From: Duffyella gerundensis
GTDB taxonomy: Bacteria > Pseudomonadota > Gammaproteobacteria > Enterobacterales > Enterobacteriaceae
Reading direction: 5' to 3'
DNA length: 64,000 nt
NCBI RefSeq assembly: GCF_001517405.1
Contig: NZ_LN907827.1
Span: forward strand, 1,122,587-1,186,586
Shown: positions 19,051 through 28,166 of the stretch, piece by piece
Layout: every line of letters begins with the position of its first letter
Numbering within the stretch: the stretch's first letter is position 1
Made by a program: the position numbers and the translations under genes
The notes under the pieces: model-generated
The model's database searches: none
What the model was told of the DNA's origin: nothing
What the model saw: only the letters and a program-made list of their open reading frames with translations

Positions 19051-20247
19051 TTGACAACGCTTTCTGAACACGAATCTACCCGCCAGCCAGAAGCCCGCTG
19101 GAGCGCGGTGATGGCAATGACGCTGTGCGTTTTTGCGCTGGTGGCCTCGGAATTTATGCCGGTCAGCCTGCTGACGCCGCTGTCGCGCGATCTGGGTGTC
19201 AGCGAAGGCCTCGCAGGGCAGGGCATTGCGATTTCTGGCGCGCTGGCGGTGTTAACCAGCCTGTCGATTTCGCGGCTGGCACGCAATCTCGACCGCAAAA
19301 TGCTGCTGCTGGGCATGACGCTGCTGATGGCACTTTCCGGCGGCATCATTGCCGTGGCGCCTAATTACCTGACTTACATGGCTGGACGCGCGCTGATTGG
19401 CGTGGCGATTGGCGGCCTGTGGTCGATGTCCGCGGCGATGGCTATCCGCCTGGTACCGGGCGACAAGGTGCCGCTGGCGCTGGCGATTTTTAATGGGGGC
19501 ACCGCACTGGCAACGGTCATCGCTGCGCCGCTCGGTAGCTATCTCAGCAGCACCATTGGCTGGCGCGGTGCCTTCCTTTGTCTGGTGCCGGTGGCGCTGA
19601 TGGTTTTCATCTGGCAGTGGATCAGCCTGCCAGCCATGGCGGCGGATAAGCCTAATCCACGCGGCGGCAGTCTGTTTAGCCTGTTGCGTAATCCGCTGGT
19701 GGCGGTTGGCATGGCGGCCTGCGGCCTGTTCTTTATGGGCCAGTTTGCGCTCTTCACCTACGTGCGTCCGTTTCTGGAAACGGTGATTCACGTCAGCGCG
19801 ACCGGCTTATCACTCACGCTGCTGGTAATTGGCGTGGCGGGCTTTATCGGCACCTTGCTGATTGGCTGGTTTTTGCGCCGGGGATTTTACCTGACGCTGG
19901 TGCTGATCCCGCTGTTGATGGCCACCATCGCGGTATTACTGATCGCCGCCGGGCATAGCACCCTCACCGCTACGCTGCTGCTGGGCCTGTGGGGATTGAT
20001 CGCCACCGCTGCGCCGGTCGGCTGGTGGGCGTGGGTGGCGAGAACGCTGCCCGATAACGCCGAGCAGGGCGGCGGATTGATGGTTGCCGTGGTTCAGCTG
20101 TCGATTGCGCTGGGATCGACCCTTGGCGGCGTCGCCTTCGACCATACCGGCTATCAAAGCACGTTTGTTATCAGCGCAGCGTTGCTGCTTATCGCTGCCG
20201 CACTGACTTTTTTCGCCTCACGGCGAGATTCTTTCACTGACCACTGA
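19051..20247 (+). CDS. MFS efflux transporter, DHA1 family (NepI/YdhP-like)
   Basis: A roughly 400-residue, twelve-helix pump of the DHA1 group. The N-terminal block ending EFMPVSLLTPLSRDLGVSEG resembles E. coli NepI (purine ribonucleoside efflux, [20 protein letters not shown]). Other DHA1 features are the loop RLARNLDRKMLLL and GRALIGVAIGG. The likely start is TTG 19051, with AAGGAG six bases upstream; ATG 19033 is possible but poorly spaced. It is divergent from the LysR regulator and ends 10 bases before the exported hydrolase gene, so the two may form one unit. The substrate cannot be told from sequence. Confidence 0.85.
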   Translation: MTTLSEHESTRQPEARWSAVMAMTLCVFALVASEFMPVSLLTPLSRDLGVSEGLAGQGIAISGALAVLTSLSISRLARNLDRKMLLLGMTLLMALSGGIIAVAPNYLTYMAGRALIGVAIGGLWSMSAAMAIRLVPGDKVPLALAIFNGGTALATVIAAPLGSYLSSTIGWRGAFLCLVPVALMVFIWQWISLPAMAADKPNPRGGSLFSLLRNPLVAVGMAACGLFFMGQFALFTYVRPFLETVIHVSATGLSLTLLVIGVAGFIGTLLIGWFLRRGFYLTLVLIPLLMATIAVLLIAAGHSTLTATLLLGLWGLIATAAPVGWWAWVARTLPDNAEQGGGLMVAVVQLSIALGSTLGGVAFDHTGYQSTFVISAALLLIAAALTFFASRRDSFTDH

Positions 20248-20257
20248 GAAACTGACC

Positions 20258-21286
20258 ATGAAAAAATATACCCTGCTGTTCGGATTGATGATGAGCGCGT
20301 TTGCCGTCAGCGCTGCTGATATGTCTCGCGGTGCAGATAACTTCTATAAAAGCGCCACGGTTAGCCAGCAAAAAGTGACCTTTGTAAATCAGTACAATAT
20401 GCGCGTGACCGGCAATCTGTTTATGCCGAAATCGATGGACCGCAACGCCAAACATGCGGCGATCATTGTCGGTCATCCGATGGGTGCGGTGAAGGAGCAG
20501 AGCTCAAACCTCTATGCGCAGAAGCTGGCGGAGCAGGGCTTTGTCACCCTGGCGATTGATCTGTCGTTCTGGGGGGAAAGCGAAGGCCAGCCGCGTAATG
20601 CCGTTTCGCCTGATATCTATGCGGAAGATTTCAGCGCCGCGGTGGATTATCTCGGCACGCAGGCTTTTGTCGATCGCACCCGCATCGGCGTGCTGGGCAT
20701 CTGCGGCAGCGGCAGCTTTTCCATCAGCGCGGCAAAAATCGATCCGCGTATGAAGGCCGTAGCCACCGTCAGTATGTATGACATGGGTTCGGCTAACCGC
20801 AACGGGCTGAATCACGGCCTGTCAGTGGAGCAGCGTAAGAAAATCATCGCCGATGCTGCCGGGCAACGCTATGCGGAGTTTACCGGTGGCGCAACCCGCT
20901 ACACCAGCGGAACGGTACAGAAGATCGATGCGAATTCGTCGCCGATTGAGAAGGAATTTTATGACTTCTATCGCACGCCGCGCGGTGAGTTTACGCCGAA
21001 AAACGCCTCGTCTCTGCACACTACGCAGCCTACGCTGACCAGCAACGTGAAGTTTATGAATTTCTATCCTTTCAACGATATCGAAACCATTTCACCCCGG
21101 CCAATGCTGTTTATCACCGGCGATCAGGCACATTCTAAGGAGTTCAGCGAGGATGCTTACCAGCGCGCCGCAGAGCCAAAGGAGCTCTATATCGTGCCGG
21201 GCGCAGGCCATGTCGATCTCTACGATCGCACCGATCTGATCCCGTTCGCTAAGCTCTCGCAATTCTTTAAAGATAATTTGAAATAG
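20258..21286 (+). CDS. Exported alpha/beta hydrolase, dienelactone-hydrolase-like
   Basis: A 342-residue alpha/beta hydrolase with a signal peptide (core LLFGLMMSAFAVSA, cleavage near residue 19), so it should be periplasmic. The nucleophile elbow reads GICGSG at 147-152, which places cysteine C149 at the catalytic position as in dienelactone hydrolases, rather than serine. Candidate acid D289 (ITGDQA) and H318 (GAGHVDLYD) complete a triad. It resembles E. coli YcjY-type proteins. It starts 10 bases after the MFS pump stop and is followed by a terminator. The substrate is unknown. Confidence 0.85.
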   Translation: MKKYTLLFGLMMSAFAVSAADMSRGADNFYKSATVSQQKVTFVNQYNMRVTGNLFMPKSMDRNAKHAAIIVGHPMGAVKEQSSNLYAQKLAEQGFVTLAIDLSFWGESEGQPRNAVSPDIYAEDFSAAVDYLGTQAFVDRTRIGVLGICGSGSFSISAAKIDPRMKAVATVSMYDMGSANRNGLNHGLSVEQRKKIIADAAGQRYAEFTGGATRYTSGTVQKIDANSSPIEKEFYDFYRTPRGEFTPKNASSLHTTQPTLTSNVKFMNFYPFNDIETISPRPMLFITGDQAHSKEFSEDAYQRAAEPKELYIVPGAGHVDLYDRTDLIPFAKLSQFFKDNLK

Positions 21287-21293
21287 TCATCAT

Positions 21294-21318
21294 GGCCGCT
21301 GAAAGGCGGCCTTTTTAT
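21294..21318 (+). terminator. Terminator after the hydrolase gene
   Basis: A 6-bp stem GGCCGC/GCGGCC (21294-21299 with 21306-21311) is followed by TTTTTATT, eight bases after the hydrolase stop. Confidence 0.85.
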
Positions 21319-21331
21319 TAAGGCGAGCTTC

Positions 21332-21775
21332 ATGAACACCCGTCCGCTTATCGCGCTGTTGTTGGCGACTCTCATTGGCTATCTGCACGTCAGCCAGGCT
21401 GAAGCTGAAACGGCGAAGGAACATCCCATGAATATTACTGTGCAGATCGATCGGCAACATTTTACCCTGACGCTGAATGACAGCCCGGCCGCTCGCGCTT
21501 TTGTTAACAGGCTGCCGCTAACGCTGGATATGGCTGAACTCAACGGCAATGAAAAATATGCCGACCTTGCCGAAGCGCTGCCGGAAAATCCCGTGCGCCC
21601 TGGCCATCTGCGTGCTGGCGATCTGATGCTCTACGGCGATAAAACCCTGGTGTTGTTCTATAGCCGTTTTGATTCCGGCTATCGTTATACGCCGCTGGGC
21701 AGAGTCGATAATCCTGTTGGCCTGGCGCACGCCGTCGGCAACCAATCGGTCAGAATACACTTTGCTGTGAAATAA
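21332..21775 (+). CDS. Exported cyclophilin-like fold protein
   Basis: A 147-residue protein with an N-terminal signal peptide (core LIALLLATLIGYL, cleavage near 23-26). The remainder fits the small cyclophilin-like family: an NDSPAARAFVNRLPLTLDM segment, a GDLMLYGDKTLVLFY strand pair, and a C-terminal GRVDNP motif. These proteins share the cyclophilin barrel but usually lack the isomerase residues, and their function is unsettled. It follows the hydrolase terminator and probably has its own ribosome site (AGGCGAG). Confidence 0.75.
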   Translation: MNTRPLIALLLATLIGYLHVSQAEAETAKEHPMNITVQIDRQHFTLTLNDSPAARAFVNRLPLTLDMAELNGNEKYADLAEALPENPVRPGHLRAGDLMLYGDKTLVLFYSRFDSGYRYTPLGRVDNPVGLAHAVGNQSVRIHFAVK

Positions 21776-21909
21776 CCCGGCAGACTGGCAGCGGTAACAT
21801 TTGCCACATTACGCCATCAAAAGTTACATCCTGTGAGTAATCAAATCACCGGGATGTCTTATCACTGACGTAGATTAAGGACTCCTTTCTTCTCAGAGGC
21901 TGACACACT

Positions 21910-22446
21910 ATGTCGTATCTTCCGCTGTTTCTCTCTTCTCTGCTGCTTTGCAGCTGTGCCGTTGCCGCCGCGCCGCCGTCACTTGACTCCCTTTCCACCG
22001 TTTTAAATCAGCGCATGCTGTTGATGAAGGAGGTTGCCACCTGGAAAGCGGAACATCATCTGCCGGTTGAGGACCTGCCCAGAGAGCAGGCGGTGCTGAA
22101 AGAAGCGCGTGAAAAAGCCGCGGCGGCGGGTCTGGCGCCACAGTCGGTGGATCCGTTTATGCACGCCCTGATGAATGCCGGTAAGGCGATTCAGTATCGC
22201 TACCTGGCGGACTGGCAGTCGTCGCCAGATGGGGCTCATCATGCGGTGGATTTAGCCGTGCTGCGCCAACAGATTATTGCGCTCGACAGCCAGCTGTTGC
22301 AGGCACTGCATCAACGTTTGCAGGCGGGGGCGTTTGCCGATGAGGATATCATGTGGCTCTCAGCGCAGCTGAATGTGCCGAACCTGAGCGCGGAAGACAA
22401 GAAGGCAGTGCTTGCCAGCCTGCGGCTGATTCGGCTCGGCACCTGA
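21910..22446 (+). CDS. Secreted chorismate mutase, AroQ gamma class
   Basis: A 178-residue exported chorismate mutase that converts chorismate to prephenate outside the cytoplasm. The signal peptide ends near residue 20 (CAVAA). The AroQ helix carries the expected active-site residues R35 (LNQRMLLMKEVATWK), K46 and R58-E59, followed by the C-terminal extension typical of the gamma class. Enzymes of this type (*AroQ) are known from Erwinia herbicola, now Pantoea, and other host-associated bacteria. Why prephenate is made in the periplasm is not settled. The gene stands alone. Confidence 0.88.
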   Translation: MSYLPLFLSSLLLCSCAVAAAPPSLDSLSTVLNQRMLLMKEVATWKAEHHLPVEDLPREQAVLKEAREKAAAAGLAPQSVDPFMHALMNAGKAIQYRYLADWQSSPDGAHHAVDLAVLRQQIIALDSQLLQALHQRLQAGAFADEDIMWLSAQLNVPNLSAEDKKAVLASLRLIRLGT

Positions 22447-22454
22447 GAAAAGCA

Positions 22455-22477
22455 CAGGCCGCTGTTGAGGCGGCCTG
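22455..22477. terminator. Hairpin between the convergent chorismate mutase and YceI genes
   Basis: Perfect 8-bp stem CAGGCCGC/GCGGCCTG with a 7-base loop. There is no U-tract, so terminator function is inferred from its place between two convergent stops. Confidence 0.4.
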
Positions 22478-22485
22478 CACACAGA

Positions 22486-23055
22486 TTAAGGCATTGATGC
22501 TCTGCGAGCCACAATGGTCAATGCAATATCGACGTGATCGTCAACGATACCCACCAGCCGATCGACATTAAACGCTGACCGTGAAATGCCGGTGGTGGCA
22601 TGCATCGCCAGCTCCGGTGCGGCGTCGATCTCGCCCGCATCGAGTGTCGCTTCCATTACCACCGGACGCCGCACATCCTTCACCGTCAGCATGCCAAAAA
22701 TCCTGAATTTGCCAGCGCCCAGCGCCACCACCCGGCTACTGCTGAAGAAAATCCACGGATAGCGATCCGCCGCAAAGAACATGTCGCTTTTTAGCTGGTG
22801 GGTCAGCAGCGCATTAGAGGCCACCAGCGTCGCCAGTGGAATTTTTACCTCAATATGGTCGTCGCGGTCATCCTGCGGATTGAGGATCACGGTGCCGGTC
22901 ACGCCCTGCAGATGCGCCTGAGAAAAGCTATGGCCAAACGCCTGCCATGACAGGCCGATGGCGGTTTTATCGGTCGCGATCGTCCAGGTCAGCGGCGCGG
23001 CAACCAGCAGTGGGCTGGTGAACAGCAGGGTAAACAGCAGCAGGTAACGGATCAT
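22486..23055 (-). CDS. YceI family periplasmic protein
   Basis: A 189-residue exported lipocalin-like protein. The signal peptide (MIRYLLLFTLLFTSPLLVAA) is followed by a YceI domain with the typical strands TWTIATDKTAIGLSW, IEVKIPLATL and LTVKDVRRPV. YceI proteins bind isoprenoid or amide lipids in an eight-stranded barrel, and the E. coli member is induced by base. The gene is monocistronic and reads away from the long AT-rich gap. Confidence 0.85.
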   Translation of the reverse strand: MIRYLLLFTLLFTSPLLVAAPLTWTIATDKTAIGLSWQAFGHSFSQAHLQGVTGTVILNPQDDRDDHIEVKIPLATLVASNALLTHQLKSDMFFAADRYPWIFFSSSRVVALGAGKFRIFGMLTVKDVRRPVVMEATLDAGEIDAAPELAMHATTGISRSAFNVDRLVGIVDDHVDIALTIVARRASMP

Positions 23056-23747
23056 CGATGGTCCTTGGTGTCACAGCGCAGGGTTAAGCGGCTGCCCGCT
23101 TATTTTTTTATCCCTCCGCATGTCATCAACGCGGCAAAAAATAGCGCGGGCGGGGATGCAATAAACTGGCAGTTGCCCCGGTAATAAGTCAATAAAGCCC
23201 CGTCGTTTTTTACGTAACACATTACGTCGGTAAACACAGAAAATAACCGGCGTGCCTGTTGATATAATAATGCGAATGATAAACGATTGCGAATGAGAAG
23301 CCGGTATTATATTAGGGCTATTATTTATCCGGTAAGTCATAAGAAGGGTAAGCAGCAAGCTGTTATCGGCGGCGATAATTATTACTTTAGCGTTATTTTT
23401 CCTGGCTGAATTTTGCGGCTTTTAATTAATGCTTTACTAAATTTGATACTATTTTCTTATTTTAATTATATGATAAATATGTATTTAATTTGATTTGCGT
23501 TAAATGCAGGCTACAGAAAAAATTACCTGTTTATCGTGTGGACAATTCAATGGTGCAATCTATAATTCAATTTCTTAACGAAAGGGATTAATAAAAACAT
23601 TAATTATTAATATTAGCGGGCCATTTGGTCTGCTCAGTTGCGTTTTTTATTCATTAAATCTGCATCGACTAAAAATAAAACGGGATAAGTGCAGGCAACA
23701 AACAATGCACAAACCTAAATCGCCACATTAATTAGATATGAGACACC
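23056..23747. other. AT-rich non-coding gap upstream of the chemoreceptor
   Basis: A 692-base stretch with no credible gene. The part from about 23390 to 23720 is strikingly AT-rich with many A/T runs, unlike its neighbours. It is probably the promoter region of the chemoreceptor, possibly bound by H-NS, or the scar of a lost gene. A sigma-28 flagellar promoter could not be fitted with correct spacing. Confidence 0.5.
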
Positions 23748-25673
23748 ATGAAAAACATTTTGGATAACATGAAGCTGCCTGCAAAATTTCTGCTGCTGGG
23801 GGTTTTCGCCCTGATACTGTTTATTTTTCCGACCTGGTTATTTATTCAAACCGGCAATCAGCAGATTGATGCTAAGAACAGAGAGTTGAGCGGTATTCCG
23901 GTAGAGAAAGAGATGCTGACGCTGCTTAACATGTTGCAGCGTCATCGCGCCGAAAGTGCGCTGGCCATTTCAAAAAATACGCCGGATACCGCCTCACGTA
24001 GCGAACTGGTGGCGCAGATTAATCAGCTCTCAACGGCGATTATTGCCGATCTCAGCCGCACGGATAAACAGGCGCAGCCGTTACAGCAGTTTGATAAGGT
24101 CAGTAATGAATGGAATCAGCTGCAGCAGGATATTTCTGCTGGCAAGCTGACGCTGGCCAACAGCCTGAACCGCCACGCCAGGTTGATTCAAAGCCTGCTG
24201 AGCGCTAATCAGGATGTGCTCGATTTTTATGGCCTGTCGCTGGATGCCGATCTGAATACTTATCAGCTGATCATCAGCATCTATTCACGCCTGCCTGATT
24301 TAACGGAAACCCTGGGGCAGATTCGCGCCGCCGGAACCTCGCTGATTGCTGCCGGTAATACCAGCGATGCCGATTATGCGCGCATGGAATTTCAGGTGGA
24401 TAACGGCCAGAAGGCACTGCAAGATTTCAGCAGCAGCCTGCAAAAATCCTTTGCCATTGATGACGCGCTGCACAGCCGCTTTGCCAACGCGTCCGACGGT
24501 GCTAACGACGGCGCGGTGAAGGCGCTGCAGCTGGCAGAAAGTATCTTTATCACCAAAAACGCCAGCGTTACCCCAACGGAATATGTCCGTGTATTCACCG
24601 ACGCCATCAACCGCTATACCAGCATGGGCAGCGACATCAGCGATACGCTGGTGCAGATGCTTGATGCTCAGGTAGAGAAAAGCCGTCATGAGCAATACAC
24701 GCTGCTGGCCTGCTTGCTGGCGGTGGCGCTGTTGGTGATTTTCGTTGCCGTTATGATTACGCGCTCCGTGACGCGTCCGGTGCAGTCAGCGGTAATGATC
24801 GCCAGCAAGGTGGCTGCGGGCGATCTCACTTCACAGATTACCTTTGCCGGTAATAACGAAATGGCCGATCTGCTGCGCGCCCTGCATCTGATGCAGCAGC
24901 GTCTGGCACAGCTGGTGTCGGATATCAAAAACAATGCCGTGACCATTGCCAGCTCCTCAGAAGAGATTGCCAAAGGCAATGGCGATCTTTCGTCGCGTAC
25001 GGAAGAGCAGGCGTCATCGCTGGCTGAAACCGCGGCCAGCATGGAGCAGCTGGCATCCATTATCAGCCAGAACGCTGACAATACCCGTTACGCATCGGGC
25101 ATGGCGGTTTCCGCTACCGATGCCGCGCTGCTCAGTGGTGAAGCGATGGGCTCGGTGATGGCCTCCATGGAAAAAATCCACAGCAGCTCTGGTGAAATCA
25201 GAGAGATCACCTCGGTGATCGACAGCATCGCCTTCCAGACCAATATTCTGGCGCTGAACGCCGCGGTAGAAGCGGCCAGAGCCGGTGAGCTGGGTAAAGG
25301 CTTTGCGGTGGTGGCCTCAGAGGTGCGTGCGCTGGCGCAGCGCTCGGCGGCAGCGGCTAAAGAGATCAAAGGCCTGATTGAGCAGTCGGTTGATCATGCG
25401 CGGCAGGGCATTTCCATGGCGCAAAATGCCGGTGAGAAAGTGAAGCAGAGCGTGGCGGCGATTGAGCAGACATCGCAGCTGATTAAAGAGATTTCGTCAT
25501 CATCTGACGAGCAGAGTGGCGGCATTTCGCAGATCAATATTGCCGTGAACCAGATGGATCAGGTGACGCAGCAGAATGCGGCGCTGGTAGAGCAATCCGC
25601 CGCCTCGGCAGATGAGCTGGCCGAACGCGCGGTTAGCCTGCGTGACATGGTGGCCGTGTTCCGCACCGCCTGA
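23748..25673 (+). CDS. Methyl-accepting chemotaxis protein
   Basis: A 641-residue chemoreceptor. The first membrane segment is at about 13-33, and the periplasmic sensor region of about 285 residues is all-helical. The second segment ([19 protein letters not shown]) is at about 320-340, followed by a HAMP linker beginning TRSVTRPV and a long signalling coiled coil. The hairpin tip [20 protein letters not shown] binds CheA/CheW. The C-terminus (VFRTA) lacks the NWETF-type tether for CheR/CheB. The ligand is unknown. It stands alone, far from any che genes in the window. Confidence 0.93.
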   Translation: MKNILDNMKLPAKFLLLGVFALILFIFPTWLFIQTGNQQIDAKNRELSGIPVEKEMLTLLNMLQRHRAESALAISKNTPDTASRSELVAQINQLSTAIIADLSRTDKQAQPLQQFDKVSNEWNQLQQDISAGKLTLANSLNRHARLIQSLLSANQDVLDFYGLSLDADLNTYQLIISIYSRLPDLTETLGQIRAAGTSLIAAGNTSDADYARMEFQVDNGQKALQDFSSSLQKSFAIDDALHSRFANASDGANDGAVKALQLAESIFITKNASVTPTEYVRVFTDAINRYTSMGSDISDTLVQMLDAQVEKSRHEQYTLLACLLAVALLVIFVAVMITRSVTRPVQSAVMIASKVAAGDLTSQITFAGNNEMADLLRALHLMQQRLAQLVSDIKNNAVTIASSSEEIAKGNGDLSSRTEEQASSLAETAASMEQLASIISQNADNTRYASGMAVSATDAALLSGEAMGSVMASMEKIHSSSGEIREITSVIDSIAFQTNILALNAAVEAARAGELGKGFAVVASEVRALAQRSAAAAKEIKGLIEQSVDHARQGISMAQNAGEKVKQSVAAIEQTSQLIKEISSSSDEQSGGISQINIAVNQMDQVTQQNAALVEQSAASADELAERAVSLRDMVAVFRTA

Positions 25674-25688
25674 TGCTCTCTCCTGCAG

Positions 25689-25713
25689 CGGCCTGCAACA
25701 GCAGGCCGTTCTT
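25689..25713 (+). terminator. Terminator after the chemoreceptor
   Basis: Perfect 8-bp stem CGGCCTGC/GCAGGCCG with loop AACA, followed by TTCTTT, 15 bases after the stop. Confidence 0.8.
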
Positions 25714-25852
25714 TGCAACGTGCTTGCACGGCGCGTTGCGTTTTCCGCCAGCCGCCAGCGCAAATTTCCCCCCTTTATCTTGTCGCCTCCCGCCGAACGT
25801 TCTAACGTAATGTTCTACACAGCGTTTAACGTTATTTTCGGATGGAGGAATT

Positions 25853-26689
25853 ATGTCGCAGGTAAAACTGGTTGCGGTGGATATGGATGGCACCTTTCTG
25901 GACGACGCCAAAAAATACAACAAGCCGCGATTTTTGCAGCAATATGCCGAACTGAAACGGCGCGGCATCCGCTTTGTGGTCGCCAGCGGCAACCAATATC
26001 ACCAGTTGATCTCGTTCTTTCCGGAGATAGTTAACGACATTGCCTTTGTGGCGGAAAACGGCGGTTATATCGTCAATCAGGGCGAAGATGTGCTGGTGGG
26101 CGAATTCTCGCGTGATGATATTGCCGCGGTGATCGATACCTTGCGTAAAGGCGGTTATCCCGATCTGCAGTTTGTGATTAACGGCAAAAAGAGCGCCTAT
26201 ATTCTGCCCGGGGCCAGCGAGGCGTTTTTACAGAAAATGCAGCACTATTGTCATCGCTTACAGCCGATCAACAGCCTTGATGATATTGACGATAAAATCT
26301 TCAAATTCGCCCTTAACCTCTCCGACGATTATGTTCCCCAGTTAATGAATGATATTAATCGACTGCATGCGGGCGCCGCAGCGGCAACCAGCAGCGGGCA
26401 CGGTTCGGTGGATCTGATTATTCCCGGCCTGCACAAAGCCAACGGTCTGGCGCTGTTGCAGCAGCGTTGGGGAATCAACAATGACGAGGTGCTGGCGTTT
26501 GGCGATGGCGGAAACGATCTGGAAATGTTGCAGCAGTCAGGCTTCAGCTTTGCCATGGCCAATGCGCCGCAGGCGGTAAAACAGGCGGCCCGTTATCAGG
26601 CGGGCAGCAATAATCAGCAGGGCGTGCTGGAAGTGATTCAACAGATGCTGGACGGTGAACCGCCGTTTACCGCCGTTTACCGCCAATAG
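25853..26689 (+). CDS. ybiV: HAD-superfamily sugar phosphatase, YbiV (SupH) type
   Basis: A 278-residue Cof-type HAD phosphatase. It shows DMDGTFLDD with the nucleophile D10 and acid D12, the SGNQYHQ motif II, the HKANGLAL lysine and the GDGGNDLEML motif IV. Long blocks match E. coli YbiV, which hydrolyses sugar phosphates and acts in riboflavin-precursor dephosphorylation. The start has GGAGG just upstream. The last residues (PPFTAVYRQ) are encoded by a 10-bp tandem repeat and extend the protein past the E. coli end. Confidence 0.85.
   Translation: MSQVKLVAVDMDGTFLDDAKKYNKPRFLQQYAELKRRGIRFVVASGNQYHQLISFFPEIVNDIAFVAENGGYIVNQGEDVLVGEFSRDDIAAVIDTLRKGGYPDLQFVINGKKSAYILPGASEAFLQKMQHYCHRLQPINSLDDIDDKIFKFALNLSDDYVPQLMNDINRLHAGAAAATSSGHGSVDLIIPGLHKANGLALLQQRWGINNDEVLAFGDGGNDLEMLQQSGFSFAMANAPQAVKQAARYQAGSNNQQGVLEVIQQMLDGEPPFTAVYRQ
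26659..26684 (+). repeat. 10-bp tandem repeat at the end of the ybiV-like gene
   Basis: The unit ACCGCCGTTT occurs twice, followed by a third partial copy ACCGCC. Because 10 is not a multiple of 3, gain or loss of a unit would change the C-terminal reading frame and the stop codon. Confidence 0.8.
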
Positions 26690-26741
26690 CGTGACTCAGC
26701 AATAGCAGGAAAGGGCGCGCTGTCGGGCGCGCCACCTCACT

Positions 26742-27881
26742 TCAGCCGCAGTGAAATGCGCCGCTGAGCAGCATCCGCTGCTGCGTTTTATCATAATCCA
26801 CCACGCCGTTTTTATTGTTGGCACGGGTCAGCACCCAATCGATCTCTGCCGGCGTCAGCGCTGGCGGCTGCTGCCAGAACGGTGTTATCGCCGTGCGCTG
26901 TAACCATTCACTTAGCTGTGCGGCCGGAGAACCCGCAGTGCCGGGAAACAGCACCCGCTGCATCTCCGTTAGCCACTGCTGCTGTTGCGCATTGGGCGCG
27001 CTGTCCAGCAAATTGAGAAACGGCAACAGCAGTCGCCCGCAGACTTCACCGTGATGCCAGGGTTTGATGGCGCCAATTTCTCCCGCCAGCCCGTGAATCA
27101 CACCTAATCCCGCCGTGCTCAAACTGACGCCGCCCAGCCATGAGGTGAGCATCATCGCTTCACGCGCCTCATCGCCCTGGGCATCATCACGCAGCAGATC
27201 CGGCCAGCCGCGCATAAAATTTTGCAATCCGGTGAGCGCCAGCTGGCGGGTGAAATGATTCCCCTTGCCTGAAAGGTAGGCTTCAAACAGGTGAGTAAAG
27301 GCATCAATGCCGCAGTGCGCCAGAATCGTCGCGGGCGTGCCGCGCAGCAGATCGGCATCCAGAATAGCCACTGCCGGGACGAATACCGGATGGCGCAGCG
27401 ACGCTTTTACCGGTCGTTCGCCCTGATCGGTAATCACCGCATTCTGCGTGACTTCGCTGCCGGTACCGGCGGTGGTGGGAATGGCGATCAGCGGCAAGGT
27501 GGCGGCAATAACGGCTAAATCACCGACTTTTTCCAGGTAGCGCAGGGTATTCTCAGGTTGCTGACTCATTGCCGCAAAGGCTTTCGCCGCATCAAGCACG
27601 CTGCCGCCGCCGATCGCCACCACGCGATCGACATGGCCACGCCAGCGCTGCACCCAGGCATCGACGTCGGCCGGGCTCGCTTCATGGCCGACAATTTCGT
27701 AACCGATGATCTGCTCGTTAAGCTCAGCTTTGATCGCCGCATACGCTTCGCTGTTAAGGAACGAGCGTCCGCAAAAAAGCAGCGTGGGCTGCGGCGTCTC
27801 CGCCAGCATCGGCAGCAGCTTCTGCAGGCTGCCGCGGCCAAAAAGGGTGTGCTGCCCGCTGTACATCTGGCTGATAGTCAC
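26742..27881 (-). CDS. Iron-containing alcohol dehydrogenase
   Basis: A 379-residue group III alcohol dehydrogenase. The NAD(P)-binding IGGGSVLDAAK and the PTTAGTGSEVT motif are followed by metal ligands in GIDAFTHLFEAY (D-x3-H), the VIHGLAGEIG histidine and KPWHHGEVC. The start is GTG at 27881, with AGGAG seven bases upstream. It is divergent from gntT across about 285 bases. The substrate is not evident; the family includes glycerol, propanediol and lactaldehyde dehydrogenases and phosphonoacetaldehyde-type members. Confidence 0.87.
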   Translation of the reverse strand: MTISQMYSGQHTLFGRGSLQKLLPMLAETPQPTLLFCGRSFLNSEAYAAIKAELNEQIIGYEIVGHEASPADVDAWVQRWRGHVDRVVAIGGGSVLDAAKAFAAMSQQPENTLRYLEKVGDLAVIAATLPLIAIPTTAGTGSEVTQNAVITDQGERPVKASLRHPVFVPAVAILDADLLRGTPATILAHCGIDAFTHLFEAYLSGKGNHFTRQLALTGLQNFMRGWPDLLRDDAQGDEAREAMMLTSWLGGVSLSTAGLGVIHGLAGEIGAIKPWHHGEVCGRLLLPFLNLLDSAPNAQQQQWLTEMQRVLFPGTAGSPAAQLSEWLQRTAITPFWQQPPALTPAEIDWVLTRANNKNGVVDYDKTQQRMLLSGAFHCG

Positions 27882-28033
27882 TTCAACTCCTCGCAGTTAA
27901 TCTGATCGTATCGGCTCAGTGTATCCGCTTTATGCACCGGTGCGACGGCCGGAAGCGCGCTGACAGCGGCTGAAAAGTTTGATCCCCTTCGCAAAACGCA
28001 AATTACCTTAGCAGCCTACGTTTCAGCCTGTGA

Positions 28034-28063
28034 TTGTTACCGTTAACATGTTATCGGTAACAG
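28034..28063. promoter_or_regulatory. Two overlapping GntR operators upstream of gntT
   Basis: TTGTTACCGTTAACAT (28034-28049) and ATGTTATCGGTAACAG (28048-28063) each fit the GntR pattern ATGTTA-N4-TAACAT with one mismatch, and they share two bases. They lie about 105-130 bases before the gntT start. No gntR gene is in the window. Confidence 0.75.
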
Positions 28064-28166
28064 CGTGTAACACGCGTATTGTTTTCTGTCATCCTGCACG
28101 GCTCAGGCCGTCATCCTCATCATTAAAGTGGCTGTTGCAACGGCCCAACGACTCGGAGAAAGACCT

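Noticed and set aside
23071..23358. A 95-codon frame in the gap upstream of the chemoreceptor
   Set aside because: No ribosome site, no homology that I recognise, and it crosses AT-rich non-coding DNA.
23655..23688. A sigma-28-like promoter (TAAA...CGGGATAA) before the chemoreceptor
   Set aside because: The spacing between the two parts is about 22 bases instead of about 15, and the -10 part is a poor match.
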